From contig NZ_CP029482.1 of assembly GCF_003151075.1 (NCBI RefSeq), forward strand, positions 868,001 to 932,000: 64,000 nucleotides of DNA. Reading direction: 5' to 3'. Each line of letters starts with the position of its first letter. The stretch's first letter is position 1. Made by a program: the position numbers and the translations under genes. The notes beneath the pieces were generated by a model. It was not told the DNA's origin and made no database searches. It worked only from the letters and a program-made list of their open reading frames with translations. The stretch is from Pseudomonas sp. 31-12 (GTDB lineage: Bacteria > Pseudomonadota > Gammaproteobacteria > Pseudomonadales > Pseudomonadaceae). Positions 18,006-26,323 of the stretch are shown one piece after another.

Positions 18006-18232
18006 GGCAATGATTCCCTTGAAGCAATTGGAGCCATCACTTGTCGTTTCTCACGCGACGAAGGGGTGGCAGCTATGTGCGGAGTGAGAAACCGGTAGGA
18101 ATCAACCCGGCCGAACCGAAGTCCGCCCGCACACAGCCGCCATAGAACATTGCAGGCAGCGAATAAGCTGGCGGCAATTATGGTGGTGCTTGCGATAGAT
18201 TGAAACCTGGCCGGGTTCTCACACCCGATCAC
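18002..18232 (-). CDS. Possible leader ORF coupled to the DUF6124 gene
   Basis: A 76-codon frame opening at GTG and ending in an ATGA overlap with the next gene. The product contains SLFAACNVLWRLCAGGLRFG and FLTPHIAATPSSREKRQV. From memory, near-identical stretches precede other genes of this type in many pseudomonads, which suggests a conserved element. That element may act as RNA or leader peptide, or may encode a protein. No strong ribosome site is visible at the GTG. Treat coding status as open. Confidence 0.4.
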   Translation of the reverse strand: MIGCENPARFQSIASTTIIAASLFAACNVLWRLCAGGLRFGRVDSYRFLTPHIAATPSSREKRQVMAPIASRESLP

Positions 18233-18246
18233 TGAGTCTTCAGTGA
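18229..18246. promoter_or_regulatory. Perfect dyad at the head of the DUF6124 leader
   Basis: TCACTGA (18229-18235) and TCAGTGA (18240-18246) flank GTCT. It could be an operator or a leader hairpin. The rest of the 18,247-18,521 stretch holds one REP pair and no gene that I can support. Confidence 0.45.
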
Positions 18247-18407
18247 CACCCCCAGACTAGACAGCCCACGTCCGACGAACAACCTGAAAAAGTCGTGGGA
18301 AACGTCCGGTTTTTTTGCATTCGTATAAACACACCTAAACAACGCCAGAATCACAATCCCACAGTGGGTTTGTGTCGGACACGGAGCCTGTGGACGACGA
18401 TAAACCC

Positions 18408-18500
18408 CTGTGGGAGCGAGCCTGCTCGCGATAGCGGCATTTCAGGCGAAGTGATGCTGGATGTGCCGCCGTCATCGCTAGCAGGCTAGCTCCCACAGGG
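18408..18500. repeat. REP pair (REPIN) downstream of the ABC permease gene
   Basis: Inverted arms at about 18409-18433 and 18474-18500 share GTGGGAGCGAGCCTGCTCGCG and a diverged inverse (GCTAGCAGGCTAGCTCCCAC). Confidence 0.85.
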
Positions 18501-18521
18501 TTCGGTGGTGTGCTGACAGGG

Positions 18522-19532
18522 TCAGCGGCGGCGCATGAGGCCGATGAAGAACAGGCCGCCGATGGCCGCGGTGGCGACGCCGATGGGCAGGTCTTCCGGG
18601 GCGATCAGGGTGCGGGCGGCGACGTCGACCCAGACGAGGAAGAGGCTGCCCAGCAACACGCACACCGGCAGCAACCGACGGTGTTCGGCGCCGACCAGGC
18701 GACGCGCAATGTGCGGCACCATCAGCCCGACAAACCCGATGGAGCCACTGATCGACACCAGCACCCCGGTCATCAGCGATGCAATCAAAAACACTCGCAA
18801 CCGAACGGTTCGAGCATTCAAACCGAGGGTCACGGCGGTCTGTTCGCCAGCCATCAGCGCATTCAACGGACGGGCCATGCCGAGCAACAAGACCAATCCC
18901 AGCAAAACACTGGCAGCCGGCACCGCCAGCAATTCCCAACGCGCCAACCCAAGCCCGCCGAGCATCCAGAACATCACCGCGGAACTCGCCCTGTGATCGC
19001 CGAGAAACAGCAGCAAATTGGCAATCGCCATCATCACGAACGACACGGCCACGCCGCACAGCAGGAGGCGGTCACTGTCCAGTCGGCCGTTGCGATTGGC
19101 GATCATCAGCACGATCACCATGCTCAGCAGTGCGCCGATGAACGCTGCGATCGGCAAGGTCAGCAGACCGACGATTTCACCGACATGCAGCACCACGATT
19201 ACCGCGCCAAGGGTCGCGCCGGAAGTGACCCCGAGCAGATGCGGGTCAGCCAACGGATTGCGCGTCACCGCTTGCAACACGGCGCCGATCAGCGCCAGTC
19301 CAGCACCCACCAACGCACCGAGCAGCATGCGCGGCACACGGATCAACCACACGATGTGTTCCTGCCCGGCGGTCCAGTCCGCAACGCCGACACCCAAAAT
19401 CTTGTGCAGCAAGATCCGCCACACCACGTCCACCGGCACCCGCGCCGGGCCGAAGCCTAGCGACACCACGCACGACACCAGCAACAGCGCGCCGAGCATC
19501 ACCAGCAGCAAGGCATAGCGACGATCCATCAT
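18522..19532 (-). CDS. FecCD-type ABC transporter permease
   Basis: A 336-residue inner-membrane permease of the BtuC/FecCD/FhuB family, with eight to ten hydrophobic segments. Family signatures are VPRMLLGALVGAGLALIGAV, QAVTRNPLADPHLLGVTSGA, and GSIGFVGLMVPHIARRLVGA near the end. These importers carry iron-siderophores, haem, cobalamin or similar large chelates. The start ATG overlaps the binding-protein stop by four bases. The gene order ATPase, binding protein, permease recalls a transporter next to the P. aeruginosa cob cluster, which hints at a corrinoid or metal-chelate ligand. The ligand is not proven. Confidence 0.92.
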   Translation of the reverse strand: MMDRRYALLLVMLGALLLVSCVVSLGFGPARVPVDVVWRILLHKILGVGVADWTAGQEHIVWLIRVPRMLLGALVGAGLALIGAVLQAVTRNPLADPHLLGVTSGATLGAVIVVLHVGEIVGLLTLPIAAFIGALLSMVIVLMIANRNGRLDSDRLLLCGVAVSFVMMAIANLLLFLGDHRASSAVMFWMLGGLGLARWELLAVPAASVLLGLVLLLGMARPLNALMAGEQTAVTLGLNARTVRLRVFLIASLMTGVLVSISGSIGFVGLMVPHIARRLVGAEHRRLLPVCVLLGSLFLVWVDVAARTLIAPEDLPIGVATAAIGGLFFIGLMRRR

Positions 19533-20479
19533 TCGCCGTGGAAACCTTTGGCCAGGGTTTCAACCGCCAGCACGTTGTCGATGCCCGGCGTGGCCTGCAC
19601 GTAGGGAATGACGATGAAGCGCTGGTGCTTGATCGCGTCCACCGATTGCAGCGCCTTGTTGTCGAGCAGGAATTGTTCTTTCTGTTCGGCGGTGACTTCG
19701 CCGTAGTCGACGATCACGATCACCTGCGGGTTGCGCTCGACCACGTTTTCCCAGTTCACGCGGGTCCAGCTCGCCTCGACGTCGTCCAGAATGTTGCGCC
19801 CGCCTGCGGCGTCGATCAGTGCCTGCGGCATGCCGAGGCGGCCGGAAGTCATGGCGCGGTCTTCACCGCTGTCGTAGAGAAACACGCGCGGTTTGTCGGC
19901 AGGCAGATCCTTGCGCACCTCGGCGACTTGCGCCTGCATTTGGGCGATGAGTGCATTGGCGCGATCCTGCACGTCGAAGATTTTGCCGAGGTTGCGCAGA
20001 TCGTTGTAGGTGTCTTCCAGGCTGGCCGGCGGACGCTTCATGACGAAGGCGCAGGACTCGGTCAGCTCATAGACATTGATGCCCAGTGGTTGCAACGTTT
20101 GCGGCGTGAGGTCGCCGCCTACGCGCATGCCGTAATCCCAGCCGGCGAAGAAGAAATCGACATTGGCGTTGAGCAGGGTTTCCACCGACGGGTATTTGGC
20201 TGCCAGTTCGGGCAAGCCGTCGAGGATGGTCTGCATCTCGGGCGTGACCGACTTCCATCCCGTGACGCCGCTGTAGCCAGCCATGCTCGGCTTCAGGCCG
20301 AGGGCGAGCATCATCTGGGTCATGTTGATGTCGTGGCTGACCGCGTGTTTCGGCGCTTGCTTGAACGTCACTTCGCGGTTGCAGCTGTGGATCGTCAGTG
20401 GGTATTTCGTGGCTTCGGCAAAGGCTTGGGCACTGCCCAGCAACAGAGCGACGCAGAGCAGGGAACGCAAATTCATCAT
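19529..20479 (-). CDS. ABC transporter substrate-binding protein (metal-chelate/cobalamin type)
   Basis: A 316-residue periplasmic protein with a clear signal peptide ([21 protein letters not shown]) and a type III (BtuF/FepB-like) helical-backbone fold. Recognisable segments are RVFLYDSGEDRAMTSGRLGM, AAGGRNILDDVEASWTRVNW, ENVVERNPQVIVIVDYGEV and VDAIKHQRFIVIPY. It also resembles proteins annotated elsewhere as F420-0 binding, a label I regard as unlikely here since pseudomonads are not known F420 users. Overlaps of four bases with both neighbours show a tight operon. Confidence 0.88.
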   Translation of the reverse strand: MMNLRSLLCVALLLGSAQAFAEATKYPLTIHSCNREVTFKQAPKHAVSHDINMTQMMLALGLKPSMAGYSGVTGWKSVTPEMQTILDGLPELAAKYPSVETLLNANVDFFFAGWDYGMRVGGDLTPQTLQPLGINVYELTESCAFVMKRPPASLEDTYNDLRNLGKIFDVQDRANALIAQMQAQVAEVRKDLPADKPRVFLYDSGEDRAMTSGRLGMPQALIDAAGGRNILDDVEASWTRVNWENVVERNPQVIVIVDYGEVTAEQKEQFLLDNKALQSVDAIKHQRFIVIPYVQATPGIDNVLAVETLAKGFHGE

Positions 20480-21261
20480 TGGGTTATCCAGGTGATTCGT
20501 GGGTAGCCGTGCAAGGGGTGTTCATCGATCAGCGCTTCGACGCCGAACACGTCGCGCAGCAGCGGGGCGGTCAGGACTTCTTTCGGGGTGCCGCTTACGA
20601 CGATGCGACCGTGATTGATCACGTACAAACGATCGCAGAAAGCGGCGGCCAGATTGAGGTCGTGGATGCTGGCCAGGGTGCCGATTTTCAGGCGTTTGAC
20701 TAGCTGTAAAAGCTCAAGCTGAAAGCGCGGGTCGAGGTGGTTGGTCGGTTCGTCGAGAATCAGCAATTGCGGTTGCTGGGCCAGGGCGCGGGCGAGGATC
20801 ACACGCTGTTTTTCACCGCCGGAGAGGGTGGCGAAGGCGTGGTCTTCGAAGCCTCTGAGACCGACGGATTCCAATGCTTGAGTCGCCAGACTTCGGTCTT
20901 CAAGCGTGTCGCCATCGAACAGGCCTTTGTGCGGCGAGCGGCCCATGGCGACCACCTCGTCGACGGTCAGGCCGAAGGCATCCGGGAACTCCTGCAACAC
21001 CACTGCGATGCGTTGCGCGCACCAGCGCGAGGATTGTTTCCAGACGTTGTGGTGGTCGAGCCGGACCTCGCCGCTTTCGGGCTTGCTGAAGCGATAAGCG
21101 CAACGCAGCAGGCTGGTCTTGCCGCTGCCGTTGGGGCCGATCAACCCGACGAACTCGCTGGCGGCCACGTGCAGGGAGGCGTCACGCAGCTGGAACTGGT
21201 GATGGCAGTGGCCGTGGCCCTGGGGTGTCCAGGCGAGGGTTGTGAGGTTCAGCGAGGTCAT
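20476..21261 (-). CDS. ABC transporter ATP-binding protein (FecE/BtuD type)
   Basis: A 261-residue cytoplasmic ATPase, first gene of the three-gene importer operon. The Walker A is [20 protein letters not shown], the signature [17 protein letters not shown], and the Walker [21 protein letters not shown]. The H-loop follows at [13 protein letters not shown]. Residues 10-25 contain an unusual histidine-rich stretch, [13 protein letters not shown], that could bind metal. A REP pair separates it from the likely promoter region. Confidence 0.93.
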   Translation of the reverse strand: MTSLNLTTLAWTPQGHGHCHHQFQLRDASLHVAASEFVGLIGPNGSGKTSLLRCAYRFSKPESGEVRLDHHNVWKQSSRWCAQRIAVVLQEFPDAFGLTVDEVVAMGRSPHKGLFDGDTLEDRSLATQALESVGLRGFEDHAFATLSGGEKQRVILARALAQQPQLLILDEPTNHLDPRFQLELLQLVKRLKIGTLASIHDLNLAAAFCDRLYVINHGRIVVSGTPKEVLTAPLLRDVFGVEALIDEHPLHGYPRITWITQ

Positions 21262-21297
21262 GCATTGGCTCTGAGATCATGGGTGATGCTGATGACG

Positions 21298-21366
21298 CAA
21301 TCGCGGGCAAGCCCGCTCCCACAGGGATCGCGAAAATCCTGTGGGAGCGGGCTTGCCCGCGATGGG
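21298..21366. repeat. REP pair (REPIN) upstream of the ABC operon
   Basis: Closely spaced inverted arms at about 21299-21325 and 21340-21364 share CGCGGGCAAGCCCGCTCCCAC and its inverse. The pair lies between the presumed promoter and the ATPase start. Confidence 0.85.
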
Positions 21367-21393
21367 GCCTGCTGATTAAAACGGTACGCTTGA

Positions 21394-21406
21394 GTTATAC
21401 AGTAAC
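21394..21406. promoter_or_regulatory. Possible metalloregulator site upstream of the ABC operon
   Basis: GTTATACAGTAAC is an imperfect palindrome resembling a Zur-type box. It is followed at about 21409-21416 by AATAATGA, which could be half of a Fur box. Either would fit a metal-chelate importer. Both are weak single-sequence matches. Confidence 0.25.
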
Positions 21407-21474
21407 GCTAATAATGATGCTGAGCCAAGCGCGGAAAGTCTACAGGGCTCTCTGATCCGCGCATCTCGCCTGTT

Positions 21475-22854
21475 TCACGATGAAGATGAGGCCGATTCAG
21501 TTGGTCGGGTGAAGCGCGACAACAACACGCGATCCAATACCCAGACCACCACCAAGGATGCACCTACCAGCGGAAATATCACTGCCAATGCAAACATGAT
21601 CACCATGGCGGTTTTCCATTTTGGCAGGTCGTGACGCAGCGGCGGCACACCGATTTTTCCCTGTGGCCGACGCTTCCACCAGATCACCACGCCGCTGACC
21701 GCGCTAAGCAAAATCATCAGGCAGATCAGCAGCACGATGATCTGGTTGAACACGCCGAACATCTTGCCTTCGTGCAGCATCACGCCGATTTCCGTGGCGC
21801 GGGCGACGGTGCCGTATTGCTCGAAGCGCACGTCGGCGAGGACATCGCCGGTGTACTGATCGACATGCAGCGTGGCGTCGTTGCGCGGGTCGTCGGCAAA
21901 CACGGCGATGGTGAACACGCCGGTGTCTGTGGTCGGGAAGGTGATGCTGTAACCCGGCTCGACCTGGCGTTGCACGGCGATGTTCTGCACGTCTTGCAGG
22001 CTGATGGTTGGCGCCGCTGGGCCGGATTTCGCGCCGTCGTGGGCCATGTGTTCGGCGTGGTCACCGGACATTGGCATCGGCGTGTTTTCCATGGCCCACG
22101 GCACAGTCTGGCGAGTGGCGGAGTTGAGGCTGCGGGCCTCGACGTCGGACTTGGGCACGTTGTCCCACATCGCCGCCGGGAACACGTTCCACACTTGCGC
22201 GTATTTCTGGCCCCAGAACCCGGTCCAGGTCATGCCGCTGAGCAGCATCACCAGCAGCAACGATGCGCCCCAGAAGCCGGTAACAGCATGCAAATCACGC
22301 CACAACACTCGACCGCGACTGGTCAGGCGCGGCCACAAAATGCCGGCCGCCTGGCCACGCGGCCACCACAGGAACACGCCGGAAACCACCAGCACCACGC
22401 CCCATCCAGCGGCCAGTTCGACCAGCCGATCACCGACGCTGCCGATCATCAATTCACCGTGAATCGCTCGCGCCACCGCTTGCAGATTCTTCTTGGCGTC
22501 TTGCTCGCCGAGGATGTCGCCCTGGTAGGGATCGATGAATACGTTGAGCTCGGTGCCGCCATTGATCACGACAAACTGCGCGCTGCGCTCGGCGTTGACC
22601 GGCGGCAGGTACTGTTTGATCGTGGCGTGTGGATACGCCTGTTTCACCCGCTTGAGCAGGTCGTCGGCCGGGACGCTGTGATGCCCGGCCGGGACGTTCA
22701 TCAGGCTGCCGTACATCAACGGATCGAGTTGCGGCTTGAACAGGTAAATGACACCGGTCAGGGCCAGCATCACCATGAATGGCGCGACGAACAGACCGGC
22801 ATAGAAATGCCAGCGCCAGGCCAGGTTGTAGAAATTCACTTTGGGCTGTTTCAT
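21475..22854 (-). CDS. PepSY-domain membrane protein, copper/iron-linked
   Basis: From the ATG at 22854 it has 459 residues and begins MKQPKVNFYNLAWRWHFYAG with a first membrane segment (LFVAPFMVMLALTGVIYLF). At least three more follow, ending with FALAVIFPLVGASLVVVWVL. It contains PepSY regions (HATIKQYLPPVNAERSAQF and TLHVDQYTGDVLADVRFEQ) and conserved H/W residues of the PiuB-type family. The periplasmic loop has a Met/His-rich stretch, MPMSGDHAEHMAHDG, which could bind copper. An upstream GTG-type extension of 34 codons is rejected because it contains a REP arm. It follows the TonB copper receptor gene, so a role in handling the imported metal, perhaps its reduction, is likely. Confidence 0.85.
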   Translation of the reverse strand: MKQPKVNFYNLAWRWHFYAGLFVAPFMVMLALTGVIYLFKPQLDPLMYGSLMNVPAGHHSVPADDLLKRVKQAYPHATIKQYLPPVNAERSAQFVVINGGTELNVFIDPYQGDILGEQDAKKNLQAVARAIHGELMIGSVGDRLVELAAGWGVVLVVSGVFLWWPRGQAAGILWPRLTSRGRVLWRDLHAVTGFWGASLLLVMLLSGMTWTGFWGQKYAQVWNVFPAAMWDNVPKSDVEARSLNSATRQTVPWAMENTPMPMSGDHAEHMAHDGAKSGPAAPTISLQDVQNIAVQRQVEPGYSITFPTTDTGVFTIAVFADDPRNDATLHVDQYTGDVLADVRFEQYGTVARATEIGVMLHEGKMFGVFNQIIVLLICLMILLSAVSGVVIWWKRRPQGKIGVPPLRHDLPKWKTAMVIMFALAVIFPLVGASLVVVWVLDRVLLSRFTRPTESASSSS

Positions 22855-22915
22855 CACATGTGCTCCGCTTTGGCATGGATCTTTTAGTTGTTTGTTTTGC
22901 GGTTGCTGCGCAACC

Positions 22916-22981
22916 GATCGCGAGCAGGCTCGCTCCCACAGGTTCTCCACGTCCATGTGGGAGCGGGCTTGCCCGCGATGC
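22916..22981. repeat. REP pair (REPIN) between the copper receptor and PepSY genes
   Basis: Inverted arms at about 22916-22941 and 22956-22980 share CGCGAGCAGGCTCGCTCCCAC and GTGGGAGCGGGCTTGCCCGCG. Confidence 0.85.
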
Positions 22982-22983
22982 TC

Positions 22984-25101
22984 TTAGAAGCTCATGTCCA
23001 CCTTGGTCCAGAGCGTTCGCCCCGGTTCTTTAATGGCCTGCGGGTCGTTGGCCGGGTAGCCAAAACCGGCGTTGCCGGCCAGGTTCAGATGCTCGGCGTA
23101 CGCCTTGCCGAACAGGTTGTCGACGCCACTGCTGACCTTCCAGTTTTTGTTGATGCGATAGGCGCCATTGAGCGAGAACACGCCAAAACCGGAGGTCTTG
23201 TCGAAGTCCTTGCCCACCACGTTGCCCTTGTTCTGGTCGATGCGGTTTTGCGCCGCGACCACGCGCCACAAGGCCCCGGCGCTCCAGTTGTCTTCGCTGT
23301 AGGTCAGGCCGAAACGCGCATCCAGCGGCGGCATTTGCGGCAAGGCGTTGCCATCGCTGCTGTTCTTGCCCCAGGCGTAAGCCAGGGTCGCGTCGGCTTT
23401 CCAGTTGGAGGTCAACTGATAGGCCGCGCCGAGTTCGCCGCCCATGATTCGCGCGTCGATGTTCTGAGCTTGGGACGTGGTGCCCATCATCGTCGGGGTG
23501 TAGTTGAACAGGATGTAATCGCGCACCTGGCCGACGTAACCCGAGGCCCAGGCTTCGAGGTCTTCGGTCTTGTATTGCAGGCCGAAATCGAGCTGGGTGG
23601 TTTTTTCAGGCTTGATCGAATCGAAGGCATTCACCGACCCGGCGGGGCCGGACTTGGGAGAAAACAATTCCCAGTAATCCGGGAAACGCTGGGTATGACC
23701 GAGGCCGGCATACAGCGTGGTCGGGCTGTCGGCGAGGTCATGCTCGTAGCGCACGAAACCGCTTGGCAAGGTGTCAGCGCGGGTGTCGTCGGCGGTCGGG
23801 TTGGGGCGGGTCATCATCCCGGAACCGGTGGTCTGCCGATAATCCTTGGCCGAGGCGCGGTCCAGGCGCGCACCGGTAATCAGCCGGTCACGGTCGGCGG
23901 CGTACCAGGTCAGTTCGCTGAACACACCGTAGTTATGGAAATCGGCATCCTTGGTGTACGGCAGGTCCTTGTAGGTATCGATGCCCATGCTGCCGCGTTG
24001 GCGATGCTCGTTGGTCTGCGCGTCGAGGCCGCTGATCAATTGCACATCGGCCCAGCGCCAAGTGGCTTTGATCCGCGCGCCGAGGGTGCGACGGTCGACG
24101 TTGGAGGCCATCGGGCCGGCCATCATCCCGGTGCCGGACGGTGTGCGCAGGGTGTAGTTGTCCATCACGTGGTCGGCGTAGTTGTAGTAGATCTGCGCTT
24201 CAACCTTGTCCAGCACCTCGCCGATGTTGGACTTCTCGAACCGCAAGCCCAGGCTTTCACGCTTGAACTGTGAACCGTCCATGCCGCGCCCGGCGTAACG
24301 CGCCTCGCCATCGCCCTTGCCGGCGGTCAGCTCCAGCAAGGTGTCGGCGTCCGGCGTCCAGCCGAGCGCCACGTCACCGTTCCATTTGTCGTAGCGCGAG
24401 GGCACGGTGTCGTTGTTGCCATCCCGGTAGTCGTCGGAATGTGCGGTGTTGCCGATCACGCGCACGTAACCCAGCGGTCCGCCGGCAGCGGCGTCCACCA
24501 CTTTGTCAAAGCGGCCGTTGGAGCCGGCCAATACGCTGGCGTTCACGCGCGTACCGAGTTCGCCGAAGCTTTCCGGCTCTCGTTCGAAAAGGATCGTCCC
24601 GGCCGATGCGCCCGGTCCCCAGAGCACGGTTTGCGGGCCTTTGATGACCGTGAGTTTGTCGTAGGTTTCCGGTGAAATATAGGAGGTGGGCGCGTCCATC
24701 CGACCGGGGCAGGCACCGAGCAATTGGCCGCCATTGGTGAGAATGTTCAGCCGCGAGCCGAACATGCCACGCAGCACCGGATCACCGTTGGTGCCGCCGT
24801 TGCGTACGAGGGCGAAGCCGGGGATGGTTTTCAGGTAGTCGCCACCGTCGCTGGCCGGCACCGGTTGGCGCGGGTCCTTGGGGTTGGTGACGATGGTCAG
24901 CGGCGAACTTGGCGCGATGGCGGTGATCACCGTCGGGCTCAGTTCTTCACTGTGGCCCGCGTGTTCGTCGGCCAGCACCATGGGTGCCAGCAATGCGCCG
25001 CAAAGGATGGCGGTGGCGCGCCTGAAACGAATACTCGATTCGTTCTGGGCAAAAGAAGCTTGGGCAGGGCTCAAGCATGTGTCAGCAGCAAACCTGGACA
25101 T
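22984..25101 (-). CDS. oprC: TonB-dependent copper receptor (OprC/NosA family)
   Basis: A 705-residue outer-membrane receptor from the ATG at 25101, with a long signal region ending near LLAPMVLADEHAG. The plug starts with LSPTVITAIAPSSPLTIVTN and carries GGDYLKTIPGFALVRNGGTN and ILTNGGQLLGACPGRMDAP, whose cysteine-glycine-arginine-methionine stretch is typical of the OprC/NosA copper receptors. TYDKLTVIKGPQTVLWGPGA and the terminal strand KEPGRTLWTKVDMSF complete the TonB receptor pattern. A second ATG lies four codons upstream (25113). The 50-codon extension further upstream carries a REP arm and is rejected. Neighbouring PCu(A)C and DUF2946 genes support copper as ligand. Confidence 0.92.
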   Translation of the reverse strand: MSRFAADTCLSPAQASFAQNESSIRFRRATAILCGALLAPMVLADEHAGHSEELSPTVITAIAPSSPLTIVTNPKDPRQPVPASDGGDYLKTIPGFALVRNGGTNGDPVLRGMFGSRLNILTNGGQLLGACPGRMDAPTSYISPETYDKLTVIKGPQTVLWGPGASAGTILFEREPESFGELGTRVNASVLAGSNGRFDKVVDAAAGGPLGYVRVIGNTAHSDDYRDGNNDTVPSRYDKWNGDVALGWTPDADTLLELTAGKGDGEARYAGRGMDGSQFKRESLGLRFEKSNIGEVLDKVEAQIYYNYADHVMDNYTLRTPSGTGMMAGPMASNVDRRTLGARIKATWRWADVQLISGLDAQTNEHRQRGSMGIDTYKDLPYTKDADFHNYGVFSELTWYAADRDRLITGARLDRASAKDYRQTTGSGMMTRPNPTADDTRADTLPSGFVRYEHDLADSPTTLYAGLGHTQRFPDYWELFSPKSGPAGSVNAFDSIKPEKTTQLDFGLQYKTEDLEAWASGYVGQVRDYILFNYTPTMMGTTSQAQNIDARIMGGELGAAYQLTSNWKADATLAYAWGKNSSDGNALPQMPPLDARFGLTYSEDNWSAGALWRVVAAQNRIDQNKGNVVGKDFDKTSGFGVFSLNGAYRINKNWKVSSGVDNLFGKAYAEHLNLAGNAGFGYPANDPQAIKEPGRTLWTKVDMSF

Positions 25102-25155
25102 GACAATTTCCATCGAACAGTCGTAAACGACACGGCCGGCAACCAACGCAATCCC

Positions 25156-25263
25156 TTGTGGGAGCGAACTTGTGTGGCGAGCGAGCTTGCTCGCGCTGGG
25201 CTGCGTAGCGGCCCCTTTTGTGAGTGCTGCGCACTCAAGCGGGAGCAAGCTCCCTCGCCACAC
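25156..25263. repeat. REP pair (REPIN) upstream of the copper receptor gene
   Basis: Arms at about 25158-25196 (a compound copy) and 25236-25262 share GCGAGCGAGCTTGCTCGCGC and GCGGGAGCAAGCTCCCTCGC. Confidence 0.8.
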
Positions 25264-25325
25264 TAGTCCACCGCCACAGGTTGTTATGGTTGTCTTCGAA
25301 ACCGTGTGAAATCAGAGGTGGGTGT

Positions 25326-25775
25326 TTACGCGACGACAGGCGGGGCGCGGGTGCGGGCGCCGGGGAAAAAGGTTTGCCGGGCATGGCCCAGGCGCGGGGA
25401 GGGAGGGGTGAAGGTGGTGGCTGTTGGTGTATCGAACGCGACGAAGGTCTGGCCACCGGTCAGCGCCGGGCAATTGAACAGCAGACTGCAATAGCCGCAT
25501 TTTTCCCAGAGCGCGTGGTGCGAGGCTTTGGGCGGGCAGTGTTCGGCGGTGGGTTGCGCGCCGTGGCCGGCGTGCTTCATGGCCGACATGTCCATGCTCA
25601 TGTCCATCGACATGCTCATCGACATCGACGAGGCGCGTTGATCCATCGGCATCGACTGAGAAATCAGCGGGCCGATAAAGATCATCAGCATGGCGAACAG
25701 GCTGATCCATCTGCCGCGCGTCAGGCCAGACGACTGACGACGGTGTGCGGATGACCTGGCGCTAAGCGGGCGCAT
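25326..25775 (-). CDS. DUF2946 family protein, methionine-rich
   Basis: A 149-residue protein with one N-terminal hydrophobic segment (WISLFAMLMIFIGPLISQSM) serving as signal or anchor. It is followed by a striking Met/Ser/Asp run (SSMSMSMSMDMSMDMSAMKH) and then HAGHG. A CxxC pair occurs at EKCGYCSLLFNCPAL, and the tail is proline- and arginine-rich. DUF2946 proteins are commonly found in copper clusters and their function is unproven. The Met/His content suggests periplasmic Cu(I) binding. It lies between the PCu(A)C gene and the copper receptor gene on the same strand. Confidence 0.82.
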   Translation of the reverse strand: MRPLSARSSAHRRQSSGLTRGRWISLFAMLMIFIGPLISQSMPMDQRASSMSMSMSMDMSMDMSAMKHAGHGAQPTAEHCPPKASHHALWEKCGYCSLLFNCPALTGGQTFVAFDTPTATTFTPPSPRLGHARQTFFPGARTRAPPVVA

Positions 25776-25795
25776 GGCGTGTCCTGCTCAGGCGA

Positions 25796-26275
25796 TTACT
25801 GGGCGTGGACGTGCATCTGCATGTCTTCCGGCGGCTTCTTCTGCACCGAGACGTCGACCGTCACATCCCCGGCCTTTTCGAAGTGCATCGTCAGCGGGAA
25901 GCGTTTGCCGTCGCTCAGCAGGCTACGGTCTTTCAGGTTCACCAGCATCACGTGATAGGCCATCGGTGCAAAGGTGACGTTGCCACCGGCAGGAATCTCG
26001 ACACTCGGCACTTGCTGCATTTTCATCAGATCGGCTTGCATGACGTGCTCATGCAATTGCGCTTCACCGGCAATCGGCGAGTCGACGCTGAGCAGGCGGT
26101 CGGCCGTTTTGCCTGGGTTCTGAATGACAAAATAGGCCGCTACGGTTGGCGCGTTGGGCGGCAACTCTTGCGACCAAGGGTGAGCGATCTCCAGTTCGCC
26201 AGCCTTGTATTCGTGGGCATTGGCAAAGCAGGCAGGCAGCAGCAACGCAGCCAGAACGATGAGTTTGTTCAACAT
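25796..26275 (-). CDS. Periplasmic copper chaperone PCu(A)C
   Basis: A 159-residue protein with signal peptide MLNKLIVLAALLLPACFANA. The mature part has the DUF461/PCu(A)C cupredoxin-like fold: ELEIAHPWSQELPPNAPTVA, then the copper ligands in LHEHVMQADLMKMQQV and FAPMAYHVMLVNL, fitting the H-x(n)-M-x(n)-H-x-M pattern. A C-terminal MQMHVHAQ tail adds further possible ligands, as in several proteobacterial homologues. PCu(A)C delivers Cu(I) to periplasmic acceptors such as cytochrome oxidase CuA, or buffers copper. It is the second gene of the copper operon. Confidence 0.94.
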   Translation of the reverse strand: MLNKLIVLAALLLPACFANAHEYKAGELEIAHPWSQELPPNAPTVAAYFVIQNPGKTADRLLSVDSPIAGEAQLHEHVMQADLMKMQQVPSVEIPAGGNVTFAPMAYHVMLVNLKDRSLLSDGKRFPLTMHFEKAGDVTVDVSVQKKPPEDMQMHVHAQ

Positions 26276-26323
26276 GGCAGTTCTCCAGAGCGATTCAAGA
26301 CGCAGGTCAATTGCGAGAAAGAA

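Noticed and set aside
22888..24273. 461-codon open frame opposite the copper receptor gene
   Set aside because: Antisense to a well-defined TonB receptor. It also begins inside a REP arm.
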